64,000 nucleotides of DNA from UBA10649 sp963842725 (GTDB lineage: Bacteria; Actinomycetota; Actinomycetes; S36-B12). The position numbers were made by a program, and so were the translations under genes. This document shows, piece after piece, positions 37,491 through 46,525 of the stretch (the first letter of the stretch is position 1; each line of letters starts with the position of its first letter). The stretch spans positions 1,302,001 to 1,366,000 of the forward strand of contig CAWJHN010000004.1 in NCBI GenBank assembly GCA_963842725.1, given 5' to 3'. The notes beneath the pieces were generated by a model. The model saw nothing but the letters and a program-made list of their open reading frames with translations. It was not told the origin of the DNA and ran no database searches.

Positions 37491-38618
37491 ATGAGGATCG
37501 CGCACGTCAGCGACTGCTACGAGCCGCGAACAGGGGGCATCGAGACTCAGGTGCGGGCGCTCGCCGGTCGACAGTCCCTCGCGGGAGCGACCGTGCGCGT
37601 CATCACCGCGACCCCCGGGCACGGCGAGGTCTTCGCCGGCGACGACCTCGTCGACGGCATCGCCGTCCATCGGGCCGCAGCGCGCATGCCCTTCGAGCTG
37701 CCCGTCCATCCCCGCACGGTCACCGCGGTCGGCCGGATCCTCGATCGGCACCCCGTCGACGTCGTGCACGTGCATGCCGGCGTGATCTCCCCCTTCGCGT
37801 GGGGCGCCGTCCGGGCCGCCACCCGGCGAGGCCTGCCGACACTCGTCACCGTGCACAGCGTCTGGGGGCCCTTGGCCCGGCCGGGATTCGCCGGCTCGGA
37901 CGCCCTGCTTCGCTGGTCGCGCTGGGGCGCCACCCTCAGTGCTGTCAGCGGCATGGCCGCGGCGCGCATCCAGGCGGCGATCCCACGGCTCGGCGAGGTA
38001 CTCGTGGTGCCGAACGGCATCGATCCGGACGCGTGGGCCGTCGTGCCGTGCGAGCCGGCGGAAGGGGTCCTGCGGGTCGTGAGCGTGCTGCGGATGGCGC
38101 CGCGCAAGCGCACCCTGCCGCTGGCGCGGATCATCCGCGCCGCGGCGGCGGCGCTCGCTCCCGAGGTGCGGCTGACCGCGGTGCTGATCGGCGACGGCCC
38201 CGAGCGCGTGCGGGCCGAGTCCTACATCCGCGACCGCGGCCTCGCGTCGCAGGTGCGGTTCGCGGGCCGACTCCCGCGTGCGGGCATCCTGGAGGTGTTC
38301 GCGGAGTCGGACGTGTTCGTTCAGCCCTCCGTGAAGGAGTCCTTCGGACTCGCCGCGCTGGAGGCTCGCGCCGCCGGTCTGCCCGTCGTGGCGAGGAGCC
38401 AGACCGGCACGACCGAATTCGTTCGCGATCAGGTCGAGGGGCTGCTCGCGGACGACGACCCCGGCATGGCGCGGGCGCTCGTGCGGCTGGGCCGTGATCC
38501 CGTCCTGCTCGGCTCCCTGACGGCGCACAATCGCTCGACGCCCCCGCGCGACTCCTGGCCGAACGTGCTGGCCATCGTCGACGAGGCGTACCGGCACGCG
38601 GGCGCGCAGACCGGGTAG
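37491..38618 (+). CDS. GT4-family glycosyltransferase
   Basis: 375 residues from ATG 37491. N-terminal GT-B domain MRIAHVSDCYEPRTGGIETQVRAL; C-terminal nucleotide-sugar domain with VSVLRMAPRKRTLPL, VLIGDGPERVRAE, VRFAGRLPR and the GT4 E-x7-E motif ESFGLAALEARAAGLPVVA. Together with the divergent LmbE-type deacetylase this echoes the mycothiol pair MshA/MshB. However, MshA is usually longer and unlinked, so a glycolipid or other glycan role is equally likely. Confidence 0.85.
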   Translation: MRIAHVSDCYEPRTGGIETQVRALAGRQSLAGATVRVITATPGHGEVFAGDDLVDGIAVHRAAARMPFELPVHPRTVTAVGRILDRHPVDVVHVHAGVISPFAWGAVRAATRRGLPTLVTVHSVWGPLARPGFAGSDALLRWSRWGATLSAVSGMAAARIQAAIPRLGEVLVVPNGIDPDAWAVVPCEPAEGVLRVVSVLRMAPRKRTLPLARIIRAAAAALAPEVRLTAVLIGDGPERVRAESYIRDRGLASQVRFAGRLPRAGILEVFAESDVFVQPSVKESFGLAALEARAAGLPVVARSQTGTTEFVRDQVEGLLADDDPGMARALVRLGRDPVLLGSLTAHNRSTPPRDSWPNVLAIVDEAYRHAGAQTG

Positions 38619-38640
38619 TCGCGGCCGGTAGGCTGCCGGC

Positions 38641-39495
38641 ATGGCGAGGCTCAACGAGGTGCCCTTCGTCAAGGGGCACGGCACCGGCAACGACTTCGTC
38701 GTGATCCCCGACGTCGACGGACGCCTCGACCTCTCCGCTGCGCAGGTCCGGTGGCTGTGCGACCGGCACGCGGGCCTGGGAGCCGACGGCGTGCTTCGCG
38801 TGGTGCGCACGGAGCATGTGCCCGAGTTCGCCGACTTCGCGGCGGTGGCGGAGTTCTTCATGGACTACCGCAACGCCGACGGAACGCTGGCGGAGATGTG
38901 CGGAAACGGTGCACGGGTCTTCGTGCGGTACCTGGACGCGACCGGCCTGGTGACCGACAACGACGTGGTGATCGCGACCCGAGGCGGGCTGCGCAGCACG
39001 TCGATCAACTCCGACCGCTCGATCACGATCGACATGGGCCGAGCCACCCCACCGCGATCTCGGGCCCTGCCACACGTGACGGTCGACGAGCGAACCTGGC
39101 CGGCAGTCGGCGTCCTGGTGCCCAACCCGCACGCCGTCGTGTTCCTCGACGACCTGGCCCTCGCCGGTGACCTGACGCGGGCACCGGGGGTCGCGCCCGA
39201 CGACGTGTTCCCCGACGGCGTCAATGTCGAGTTCGTGGTCGACCGGGGCGCCAACCATGTGGCCATGCGCGTGCACGAGCGGGGGGTCGGCGAGACGATG
39301 TCCTGCGGCACGGGAGCCTGCGCGGTGGCCTGGGCCGCCCGACGGCGCACGGGTGACGACTCCCCTGGGGAGTCGACGTGGCAGGTCGACGTGCCCGGCG
39401 GCACCGTGCACGTCACCGAGACGATGGACGGGTCCCTACTGCTTCGCGGCCCCGCCGACCTCGTCGCGCGCGGAACCGTCCTGCTCCCGTCCTGA
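38641..39495 (+). CDS. dapF: Diaminopimelate epimerase
   Basis: 284 residues. It interconverts LL- and meso-diaminopimelate for peptidoglycan and lysine. Both active-site cysteines are present, in LAEMCGNGARVFVRYL (near residue 88) and ETMSCGTGACAVAWAARR (near residue 222), plus the N-terminal KGHGTGNDFVV. It is the last housekeeping gene before the one-carbon island and is convergent with it, with 30 bases between stops. Confidence 0.96.
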   Translation: MARLNEVPFVKGHGTGNDFVVIPDVDGRLDLSAAQVRWLCDRHAGLGADGVLRVVRTEHVPEFADFAAVAEFFMDYRNADGTLAEMCGNGARVFVRYLDATGLVTDNDVVIATRGGLRSTSINSDRSITIDMGRATPPRSRALPHVTVDERTWPAVGVLVPNPHAVVFLDDLALAGDLTRAPGVAPDDVFPDGVNVEFVVDRGANHVAMRVHERGVGETMSCGTGACAVAWAARRRTGDDSPGESTWQVDVPGGTVHVTETMDGSLLLRGPADLVARGTVLLPS

Positions 39496-39525
39496 CCCGG
39501 TCACTGCCCGGCCGGGCGGGTGCGA

Positions 39526-40407
39526 TCAGGCGATCGCCGCGCTGACAGCCGCCAGATGGGCGGGAGTCGACCCGCAGCACGCTCCCACGACATCGATCCC
39601 CAGGCCGCGCATCTCGATCGCGAAGGCGGCCATCTCGTCGGGCGTGCCGGTGTAGACGAACTCGCCGTCGACCAGCTGGGGCAGTCCGGCGTTGGACTGC
39701 ATGATCAGGAGGGTCCCTTCCGGGCGGGCCTGGGCCATCTGCCCGGCGATCACGCGCATCTCGTCGACGCCGCGTCCGCAGTTGGCGCCGACCACGTCGA
39801 CGCCCATGGCGACCATCGCGACGACCGCATCGGCCGGGCGGACACCCATCATCGTGCGCAGGTTGGTGTCGAAGCTCATCGTCGCGATCACGGGCAGGTC
39901 GGGCGCCACCGCCCGTGCGGCAGCGACGGCCGCCTCGACCTCGGCCAGGTCGCTCATCGTCTCGATCAGGACCGCGTCGGCACCGCCCGCGGCCAGCGCC
40001 GCGATCTGCTCGGAGAACAGGTCGACGGCGTCTGCAGCCGTGAGCGTGCCCATCGGCTCCATCAGGTCGCCCGACGGACCCACGTCGCCGAGCACGTAGA
40101 CGTCCGGCTGTCGATCGGCGACGCGTCGGGCCAGTCGCGCCGCCGCCTCGTTGAGCTCCACGACCCGGTCCTCGAGTCCGTGCATGGCCAATCGTGGCCG
40201 GCTGCCGCCGAAGGTGTTCGTCGTGATCAGCCGTGAGCCCGCGGCCACGTAGTCCGCGAAGATCCCCTCGATCACCTCGGGGCGCTCAACGTTCCAGAGC
40301 TCGGGGGCGCCGCCGTCGTCGAGTCCGGCCTCCTGCAGCAGGGTCCCCATGGCGCCGTCTCCGACGCGCACGCGCCCGTCACGGATGGCTGCGAGCAGGT
40401 CGCCCAT
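39526..40407 (-). CDS. Homocysteine S-methyltransferase family protein
   Basis: 293-residue TIM-barrel Hcy-binding domain, with GDGAMGTLLQEAG at the start and the zinc cysteines in GANCGRG and GACCGST. It resembles the first domain of MetH or bacterial betaine-homocysteine methyltransferases and lacks cobalamin domains. ATG 40407 follows ggagacg. Being the last gene of the leftward island, it could take a methyl group from betaine, from the corrinoid protein or from a related donor to make methionine. The methyl donor cannot be read from the sequence. Confidence 0.85.
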   Translation of the reverse strand: MGDLLAAIRDGRVRVGDGAMGTLLQEAGLDDGGAPELWNVERPEVIEGIFADYVAAGSRLITTNTFGGSRPRLAMHGLEDRVVELNEAAARLARRVADRQPDVYVLGDVGPSGDLMEPMGTLTAADAVDLFSEQIAALAAGGADAVLIETMSDLAEVEAAVAAARAVAPDLPVIATMSFDTNLRTMMGVRPADAVVAMVAMGVDVVGANCGRGVDEMRVIAGQMAQARPEGTLLIMQSNAGLPQLVDGEFVYTGTPDEMAAFAIEMRGLGIDVVGACCGSTPAHLAAVSAAIA

Positions 40408-40423
40408 CGATTCGTCTCCCAGG

Positions 40424-40720
40424 TCAGGCGGGGTCGAAGGAGTCCAGATAGGCGGCCATCGCCTCCGGGCCCCAAGCGGCCTCGAGCTCAGCGGCGACGG
40501 ATTCTGCCGCCTGCGAGACGGACCCTTCCATGAGCGTCCAGTCGCTGCGATGCCACCCCTGCATGTACGCGTCGGCATCGCTGGCGCCGGCCCGCATGGC
40601 AGCCTCGTCGATCGCCTCCTGGAATCTCTGCGGCATCGAGATCTTCACCGACTCGTCGCCGTCCCGGGCCGTGACGATCGACGGCACCTCCCGCCAGCTG
40701 GTGACCTGGACCTCAGTCAT
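40424..40720 (-). CDS. Virulence-factor-family (PF13769-like) small protein
   Basis: 98 acidic residues, with VTSWREVPSIVTARDGDESVKI and RFQEAIDEAAMRAGASDADAYMQGW. This resembles the family called virulence factor, a misleading name since I recall its members beside corrinoid methyltransferase genes in alphaproteobacteria. No activity is known to me. Its start overlaps the FdsD stop by eight bases, so it is coupled to the formate dehydrogenase operon. Confidence 0.65.
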   Translation of the reverse strand: MTEVQVTSWREVPSIVTARDGDESVKISMPQRFQEAIDEAAMRAGASDADAYMQGWHRSDWTLMEGSVSQAAESVAAELEAAWGPEAMAAYLDSFDPA

Positions 40721-40934
40721 GCCGTGCTCCGTCCGGTCGCAGGATCGTCAGTGCCTCGCGGACATCGGCGCTGACCGCGTCCGGCTCGTCGCGAACGCGC
40801 GCGTCGAGCGTGTCGATCATGACCGGTGCCCAGAACTTGCGGAGGTGAGCAGCGGTCAGGGTCGGGACGCGGGTCCGCTCCGGGACGCTGGCTGCGATCT
40901 GGTTCGCCATCTTGACCAGGGGCTCGGACTTCAC
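40713..40934 (-). CDS. fdsD: Formate dehydrogenase delta subunit
   Basis: 73 residues matching FdsD: LVKMANQIAASV near the N-terminus and HLRKFWAPVM in the middle. This small subunit is specific to the Fds-type cytosolic NAD-linked molybdenum formate dehydrogenases, where it aids assembly or activity. The GTG at 40932-40934 overlaps the FdsA stop by four bases. Confidence 0.85.
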   Translation of the reverse strand: MKSEPLVKMANQIAASVPERTRVPTLTAAHLRKFWAPVMIDTLDARVRDEPDAVSADVREALTILRPDGARHD

Positions 40935-43714
40935 GCCATCGCCCCGGCGCGGGAGTCCGGCCGCACCTCGACCGCGGTCACCTTGTACTCGGGGCAGTTG
41001 GTCGCCCAGTCCGAGTTGTCCGTCGTCACGATGTTCGCCCCGCTCACGGGATGGTGGAAGGTGGTGTAGACGACGCCGGCCGGGACGTCGTCGCTGATGC
41101 GCACCCGCATCGAGGTCGTACCAGCACGGCTGCTCACCTCGACCCACGTCCCCTCGCCGATGCCGCGGAGCTGCGCATCGGACTCGTGCATGTCGAGGAC
41201 ATCCTCGGCGTGCCAGATGACGTTGGCGGTGCGTCGCGTCTGGGCGCCGACGTTGTACTGGCTGAGGATGCGCCCGGTCGTCAGGAGCAGGGGGAACTTG
41301 CGCGTGGTGCGCTCGTCCGTGGGCACGTAGGGCGTCAGGACGAAGTTGCCCAGGCCGCGCACGAAGTGGTCCTCATGCATGATCGGGGTCCCGAGCGGCG
41401 ACGCGGCGTTGCACGGCCACTGCACGGAGCCGACCCGGTCGAGCATCGCGAACGACACGCCGGCGAAGGTCGGCGTGAGTGCGGCGATCTCGTCCATGAT
41501 CTGCGCGGAGGTGTCGTAGTGCATCGGGTAGCCCATCGCGGTTCCCAGGGCGCACGTGACCTCCCACTCGGACATGCCGGTGCGGCTGGGCATGACCGGC
41601 CGCACTCGGTTGATCCGCCGCTCGGCGTTCGTGAACGTGCCGTCCTTCTCGAGGAACGACGTGCCCGGAAGGAAGACGTGCGCGAACCGGGCGGTCTCGT
41701 TCAGGAAGAGGTCCTGGACGATGACGAGGTCCATGGCGGCCAGGGCGGCCACGACGTGCGCGGTGTTGGGATCGGACTGGGCGATGTCCTCGCCCTGGAT
41801 GTAGATGGCCCGGAAGTCGCCGACGGTGGCGGCATCCAGCATGTTCGGGATGCGCAGGCCGGGTACGGCCTGGAGCTCGGTGCCCCACACCTGCTCGAAC
41901 TGCTGGCGGACGGTGTCGTCGGACACGTGTCGGTAGCCGGGCAGCTCGTGGGGGAAGGACCCCATGTCGCACGAGCCCTGCACGTTGTTCTGGCCCCGGA
42001 GCGGGTTGACGCCGACGCCGCGACGGCCGATGTTGCCCGTCGCCATGGCCAGGTTCGCGATGGCCATGACCATCGTCGACCCTTGGCTGTGCTCGGTGAC
42101 GCCCAGGCCGTAGTAGATGGCCGCGTTACCGGCCGTCGCGTACAGCCGGGCCGCCTGGCGGATCTCGTCTGCCGGCACCCCGGTCTGCTCGGCGAGCAGT
42201 TCGGGACTGTTCTCCGGCAGCCGGATGAACTCCTCCCACGCGGCGAATGCCTGCGGGTCGCAGCGCTCGGCAACGAACGTGCGATCGACGAGTCCCTCGG
42301 TCACGACCACGTGGCTGATCGCGTTGATGACGGCGACATTGGTGCCCGGCTGGAGCTGCAGGTGGTGGGTGGCCTCCACGTGCGGCGTGCGGACGAGGGC
42401 GATGCGCCGTGGGTCAACGACGATGAGCTTGGCCCCCTCGCGGAGCCGCTTCTTCATGCGGGACCCGAACACCGGATGCGCGTCCGTGGGGTTCGCCCCG
42501 ATCACCATCATGACGTCGGATTCGTCGACGGAGGCGAAGTCCTGGGTGCCTGCCGAGGTCCCGAACGTCTGGCTCAGTCCGTATCCGGTGGGGGAATGGC
42601 ACACCCGCGCACAGGTGTCGACGTTGTTGTTGCCGAACGCCGCCCGGATCATCTTCTGGACGACGAAGACCTCCTCGTTCGTGCACCGTGACGAGGTGAT
42701 GCCACCGATCGAGTCGACTCCGTGCTCACCCTGGATGGCGCGCAGGCGGGTGGCCGCGTAGTCGATCGCCTCGTCCCACGACACCTCGCGCCACGGGTCG
42801 TCCGTGCTCTCGCGGACCATCGGCGCGACGACTCGATCCGGATGGCTCGCGTACCCCCATGCGAACCGGCCCTTGACGCACGAGTGTCCCGCGTTCGCCC
42901 CACCCTCCTTGTCCGGCACCATCCGAACCAGCTCGTTCCCCCGCAGCTCGGCGGTGAACGAGCAGCCGACTCCGCAGTAGGCGCAGGTGGTCTTGACGCT
43001 GCGCGTCGGCATGCCGAGCTCGATGACGGACTTCTCCTCCAGCGTGGCGGTTGGGCAGGCCTGCACGCAGGCTCCGCACGAGACGCACTCGCTCTCGATG
43101 AACGACTCGCCCGCACCGGCGCTCACCTTCGAGCCGAACCCGCGGCCCGCGATGGTCAGGGCGAACGTGCCCTGCACCTCGTCGCACGCTCGCACGCAGC
43201 GGCTGCAGGCGATGCACTTGCTGGCGTCGAACGTGAAATAGGGGTTGGACTCGTCCTTCGGGGCGGACAGGTGGTTCTCGCCCTCGAATCCGTAGCGCAC
43301 GTCGCGCAGGCCCACTACCCCGGCCATGTCCTGCAGCTCGCAGTCCCCGTTGGCGGGGCAGGTGAGGCAGTCGAGCGGGTGGTCGGAGATGTAGAGCTCC
43401 ATGACGCCGCGACGGATCTTCGCCACGTGCGGGGTCTGGGTGTGGACGACCATGCCGTCCTCGCACGGAGTGGTGCACGAGGCAGGCGTGCCCTTGCGCC
43501 CGTCGATGTCGACCACGCACATGCGACACGACCCGAAGGCCTCCAGCGAGTCGGTCGCGCACAGCTTGGGAATGGCGACACCCGCCTCGGCGGAGGCGCG
43601 CATCACCGACGTGCCTGCCGGCACCGTGACGGACTGGCCGTCGATGCTGACAGTGACCTGGCCGGTCGCCGTGCTCGCCGGCGTCCCGTAGTCGATCTGG
43701 TCAGTGCGGGTCAT
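40931..43714 (-). CDS. fdsA: NAD-dependent formate dehydrogenase alpha subunit
   Basis: 927 residues from ATG 43714. In order: a [2Fe-2S] domain (C52, C63, C66, C80), a His/Cys cluster motif HPLDCLTCPANGDC, two [4Fe-4S] ferredoxin motifs (CIACSRCVRAC near 167-177, CVSCGACVQAC near 210-220), another [4Fe-4S] cluster starting CAYCGVGC near 244, and the molybdopterin bis-guanine-dinucleotide catalytic domain. The active-site ligand is Cys372 in ARVCHSPTGYGL, so no selenocysteine is needed. It oxidises formate to CO2 and passes electrons to FdsB/G. The N-terminus overlaps FdsB by 14 bases. Family members of this type are known to tolerate oxygen. Confidence 0.95.
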   Translation of the reverse strand: MTRTDQIDYGTPASTATGQVTVSIDGQSVTVPAGTSVMRASAEAGVAIPKLCATDSLEAFGSCRMCVVDIDGRKGTPASCTTPCEDGMVVHTQTPHVAKIRRGVMELYISDHPLDCLTCPANGDCELQDMAGVVGLRDVRYGFEGENHLSAPKDESNPYFTFDASKCIACSRCVRACDEVQGTFALTIAGRGFGSKVSAGAGESFIESECVSCGACVQACPTATLEEKSVIELGMPTRSVKTTCAYCGVGCSFTAELRGNELVRMVPDKEGGANAGHSCVKGRFAWGYASHPDRVVAPMVRESTDDPWREVSWDEAIDYAATRLRAIQGEHGVDSIGGITSSRCTNEEVFVVQKMIRAAFGNNNVDTCARVCHSPTGYGLSQTFGTSAGTQDFASVDESDVMMVIGANPTDAHPVFGSRMKKRLREGAKLIVVDPRRIALVRTPHVEATHHLQLQPGTNVAVINAISHVVVTEGLVDRTFVAERCDPQAFAAWEEFIRLPENSPELLAEQTGVPADEIRQAARLYATAGNAAIYYGLGVTEHSQGSTMVMAIANLAMATGNIGRRGVGVNPLRGQNNVQGSCDMGSFPHELPGYRHVSDDTVRQQFEQVWGTELQAVPGLRIPNMLDAATVGDFRAIYIQGEDIAQSDPNTAHVVAALAAMDLVIVQDLFLNETARFAHVFLPGTSFLEKDGTFTNAERRINRVRPVMPSRTGMSEWEVTCALGTAMGYPMHYDTSAQIMDEIAALTPTFAGVSFAMLDRVGSVQWPCNAASPLGTPIMHEDHFVRGLGNFVLTPYVPTDERTTRKFPLLLTTGRILSQYNVGAQTRRTANVIWHAEDVLDMHESDAQLRGIGEGTWVEVSSRAGTTSMRVRISDDVPAGVVYTTFHHPVSGANIVTTDNSDWATNCPEYKVTAVEVRPDSRAGAMA

Positions 43715-45233
43715 CACCACTCCGCTCGAAGTCTGGTGCGAAGCCACGAAGGGCGCTGAGCACCGGCATCGGCGTCAGGCCCCCCATGGCACATAGTGAC
43801 CCGTCCGCCATGACTTCGCAAAGATCCACCAGTAGGGCGATGTTCGCCTCACGGTCCACTCCGGCCCGGATGCGGTCGATGACCTCCACGCCACGCGTCG
43901 ACCCGATGCGGCACGGGGTGCACTTGCCGCACGACTCCTCGGCGCAGAACTCCATGGCGAATCGGGCCTGCTCGGCCATGTCGACGGTGTCGTCGAACAC
44001 CACGACCCCGCCGTGCCCGAGCATGCCCCCGGCCTCGACGAGGGACTCGTAGTCCATCGACACGTCGAAAGCGCTCGCCGGCAGGTAGGCGCCGAGCGGT
44101 CCGCCGATCTGGACGGCTCGGACCGGACGCCCGGAGAGCGTTCCCGCGCCGTAGCCCTCGACGAGCTCGCCCAGCGTGATGCCGAAGCCCACCTCGACGA
44201 TGCCGCCCTGCCGGATGTTGCCGGCGAGCTGGAACACCTGCGTGCCGAGGGAGCGGTCGACCCCGAATGCCGCGTAGCCCTGCGGGCCGTGGGCGACGAT
44301 CCAGGGCACCGCAGCCACGGTCAGCACGTTGCTGATCAGCGTCGGTCGCCCGAACAGGCCCGAGAGCGCGGGAATGGGGGGCTTCGCCCGGACCACCCCG
44401 CGCTTGCCCTCCAGGCTCTCGAGCATGGCGGTCTCCTCGCCGCAGACGTAGGAACCCGCGCCCACCCGCACGCTCACGTCGAAGGAGACGTCGGATCCGA
44501 GGACGTCATCGCCGAGCCATCCCCTGCTCCGCGCCACGTCGATGGCATCGCGCATGCGCCGGACCGCGTCCGGGTACTCCGAGCGCACGTACACCAGGCC
44601 CTTCGTGGCACCGATGGTGAGTCCGGCGATCGCCATGCCCTCGAGGATGGTGAAGGGGTCGCCCTCCATCAGCATCCGGTCGGCGAACGTGCCGCTGTCG
44701 CCCTCATCGGCGTTCACGCAGACGTACTTCTGGTCGGCGGTCGCGGTGGCGACGGTGCGCCACTTGATGCCGGCGGGGAAGCCCGCGCCCCCGCGTCCCC
44801 GCAGCCCTGACGACAGCACGTCCTCGATCACCTGCTCGGCGCCGCGGGCCAGGCAGGCCCGCAGGCCCGCGAGGCCGCCGTGGGCCTCGTAGTCGTCGGG
44901 ATCCAGGGGATCGACGATGCCCACCCGCGAGAACGTCAGTCGCTCCTGCGACCGCAGCCAGTCGAGGTCCTCCGGCCGGCCGAGCAGCAGCCGATGCGCC
45001 CTGTCGCCGGCCGCCGCCTCGACGATGTCCGGCACGTCGGCAGGCTGGACTGGGCCGTAGGCGATCCGGCCCTCGGGCAGGTCGAACTCGACCATCGGCT
45101 CGAGCCAGAGCATGCCGCGCGAGCCGTTCCGCACGATGCGCGCATCCGGCAGGGCGGCCGCGACCGCGTCGGCGACCTCGTCTGCCCCCACCGAGCGCGC
45201 CGCGCTGTCCCCGGGGACGAAGACGGTGGTCAT
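43701..45233 (-). CDS. fdsB: NAD-dependent formate dehydrogenase beta subunit (NuoF-like)
   Basis: 510 residues. An N-terminal thioredoxin-like segment is followed by the FMN/NADH-binding NuoF core with SGLRGRGGAGFPAGIKW, VNADEGDSGTFADR and GAGSYVCGEETAML. The C-terminal [4Fe-4S] cluster motif ESCGKCTPCRIG lies near residue 430. It reduces NAD with electrons from FdsA. It overlaps fdsG by four bases upstream and fdsA by 14 downstream. Confidence 0.94.
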   Translation of the reverse strand: MTTVFVPGDSAARSVGADEVADAVAAALPDARIVRNGSRGMLWLEPMVEFDLPEGRIAYGPVQPADVPDIVEAAAGDRAHRLLLGRPEDLDWLRSQERLTFSRVGIVDPLDPDDYEAHGGLAGLRACLARGAEQVIEDVLSSGLRGRGGAGFPAGIKWRTVATATADQKYVCVNADEGDSGTFADRMLMEGDPFTILEGMAIAGLTIGATKGLVYVRSEYPDAVRRMRDAIDVARSRGWLGDDVLGSDVSFDVSVRVGAGSYVCGEETAMLESLEGKRGVVRAKPPIPALSGLFGRPTLISNVLTVAAVPWIVAHGPQGYAAFGVDRSLGTQVFQLAGNIRQGGIVEVGFGITLGELVEGYGAGTLSGRPVRAVQIGGPLGAYLPASAFDVSMDYESLVEAGGMLGHGGVVVFDDTVDMAEQARFAMEFCAEESCGKCTPCRIGSTRGVEVIDRIRAGVDREANIALLVDLCEVMADGSLCAMGGLTPMPVLSALRGFAPDFERSGDDPH

Positions 45234-45676
45234 GCGCCGGCCTTCGCGAGGACCACCGCTGCGTCGAGTCGCTCGGGCGTGACCCGGCCGAGCAGTCGAT
45301 CGTTCACGACGGCAGTGGGTCCCAGTGCGCAGTTGCCCATGCAGAAGACATGCTGGACGTCGCAGGAGGCGTCGAGGTGCCCCTCGGCGGCCACCAGCAG
45401 GCCGCGCGCGCCCACGGCCTGGCAGGCCTCCCCGAGGCAGACCCGCACCTCGACATCGGCACGAGGGGTGGTCCGCAGGTCGCTGTAGTACGTGAGCACG
45501 CCGTGCACGTCGGCACGCGAGACGTTGAAGGCATCCGCGACCAGCCGGACGGCGTCCGGGTGGACGTAGCCGAAGGCGGCCTGAAGGGCCTGAAGCCCCA
45601 TCAGCACGGGTCCGGGCTCGTCGATGGCGGAGAGGATCCGCCGGGCCTCCTCGGGACTCCAGGGGGGTGATGTCAT
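45230..45676 (-). CDS. fdsG: NAD-dependent formate dehydrogenase gamma subunit (NuoE-like)
   Basis: 148 residues with the thioredoxin-like [2Fe-2S] domain: the cysteines of VCLGEACQAVG and FCMGNCALGP match NuoE. The helical N-terminal part reads ALQAAFGYVHPDAVRLVADAF. ATG 45674-45676 overlaps the fdhD stop, so fdhD-fdsG-fdsB-fdsA-fdsD is a tightly coupled set. Confidence 0.92.
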   Translation of the reverse strand: MTSPPWSPEEARRILSAIDEPGPVLMGLQALQAAFGYVHPDAVRLVADAFNVSRADVHGVLTYYSDLRTTPRADVEVRVCLGEACQAVGARGLLVAAEGHLDASCDVQHVFCMGNCALGPTAVVNDRLLGRVTPERLDAAVVLAKAGA

Positions 45677-46491
45677 CGGGTCTCCTCCGTGACGAGCCGA
45701 TCGGCGCCGGCGTAGACGTTCATGCGGCCCTCGCGAGCGAAGCCGATCAGGACGAGCCCGTGCTCGCGGGCCAGGTCGACGGCGAGGCTGGTGGGCCCCG
45801 AGACGGCGATGACGGCGGCCACGCTCGCCGTCATCGCCTTGTGCACGATCTCGTACGAGACCCGCCCGCTGACGACGAGGACATGGTCGGTCAGCGGCGC
45901 GCGGTCCTCGAACAGGGCGTGGCCTATCGCCTTGTCGACCGCGTTGTGCCGACCGACGTCCTCGCGGACCCACAGGACCTCGAGCTCGGGGCTCACGAGT
46001 GCGGCCGCATGCAGCGAGCCGGTCTGCTCGAACATCCGCTGGCCCGATCGCATCCCGTCGATGAGCCGGGGGACGGCGGCGGCCGGCAGGCGCCAGTCGG
46101 GGGTGTGCAGCGGGGCATCGGGCCCGTGGAACGCGGCCAGCACGTCGGCACTGCAGACTCCGCATGCACTGCTGGTCACGAAGGACCGCGGGCGCGGTGG
46201 CGTGACGCCCGGGGCGAGTGCCACCCGGGCGGTGTCGACCGCGTCGTCGTCCGGGTGCGTGGCGAAGGCGCCGAGCGAGGCGATGTCCGCCCGCGAGCGG
46301 ACGCCCGACTCGTTGACCAGCCAGCCCGCCACGAGGTCGAGGTCGTGACCCGGCGTGCGCATCGTGGTCACCAGGACGCTGCCGTCCAGCACGATGGTGA
46401 GCGGGGACTCGACGGCGACGAGGTCGCTGGACTCGACGGCGGCATCGGCGACGATGCGAACCGCCGGCCTGCGTACCGTCGTCACTCCCAT
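45673..46491 (-). CDS. fdhD: Formate dehydrogenase accessory sulfurtransferase
   Basis: 272 residues from ATG 46491. FdhD moves sulfur from a cysteine desulfurase to the molybdenum cofactor, which is essential for formate dehydrogenase activity. The redox motif CGVC stands in SSACGVCSADV near residue 110, followed by VREDVGRHNAVDKAIG and VVSGRVSYEIVHKA. It lies upstream of the fds structural genes, matching the fdsC position in other Fds operons. Confidence 0.93.
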   Translation of the reverse strand: MGVTTVRRPAVRIVADAAVESSDLVAVESPLTIVLDGSVLVTTMRTPGHDLDLVAGWLVNESGVRSRADIASLGAFATHPDDDAVDTARVALAPGVTPPRPRSFVTSSACGVCSADVLAAFHGPDAPLHTPDWRLPAAAVPRLIDGMRSGQRMFEQTGSLHAAALVSPELEVLWVREDVGRHNAVDKAIGHALFEDRAPLTDHVLVVSGRVSYEIVHKAMTASVAAVIAVSGPTSLAVDLAREHGLVLIGFAREGRMNVYAGADRLVTEETR

Positions 46492-46525
46492 GCGGGTCCC
46501 ATCGTCGGCTCCCCATCTGCCTCCA

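Noticed and set aside
37491..38618. MshA (mycothiol glycosyltransferase)
   Set aside because: The protein is a generic GT4 enzyme and shorter than typical MshA; adjacency to an LmbE deacetylase is not enough to assign it.
40931..43714. Selenocysteine formate dehydrogenase
   Set aside because: The active-site codon encodes cysteine in ARVCHSPTGYGL; no in-frame TGA is needed.
40931..45676. Part of respiratory complex I (NuoE, NuoF, NuoG)
   Set aside because: The large subunit has the formate dehydrogenase active-site motif, FdhD and FdsD are encoded with it, and no membrane Nuo subunits are present.
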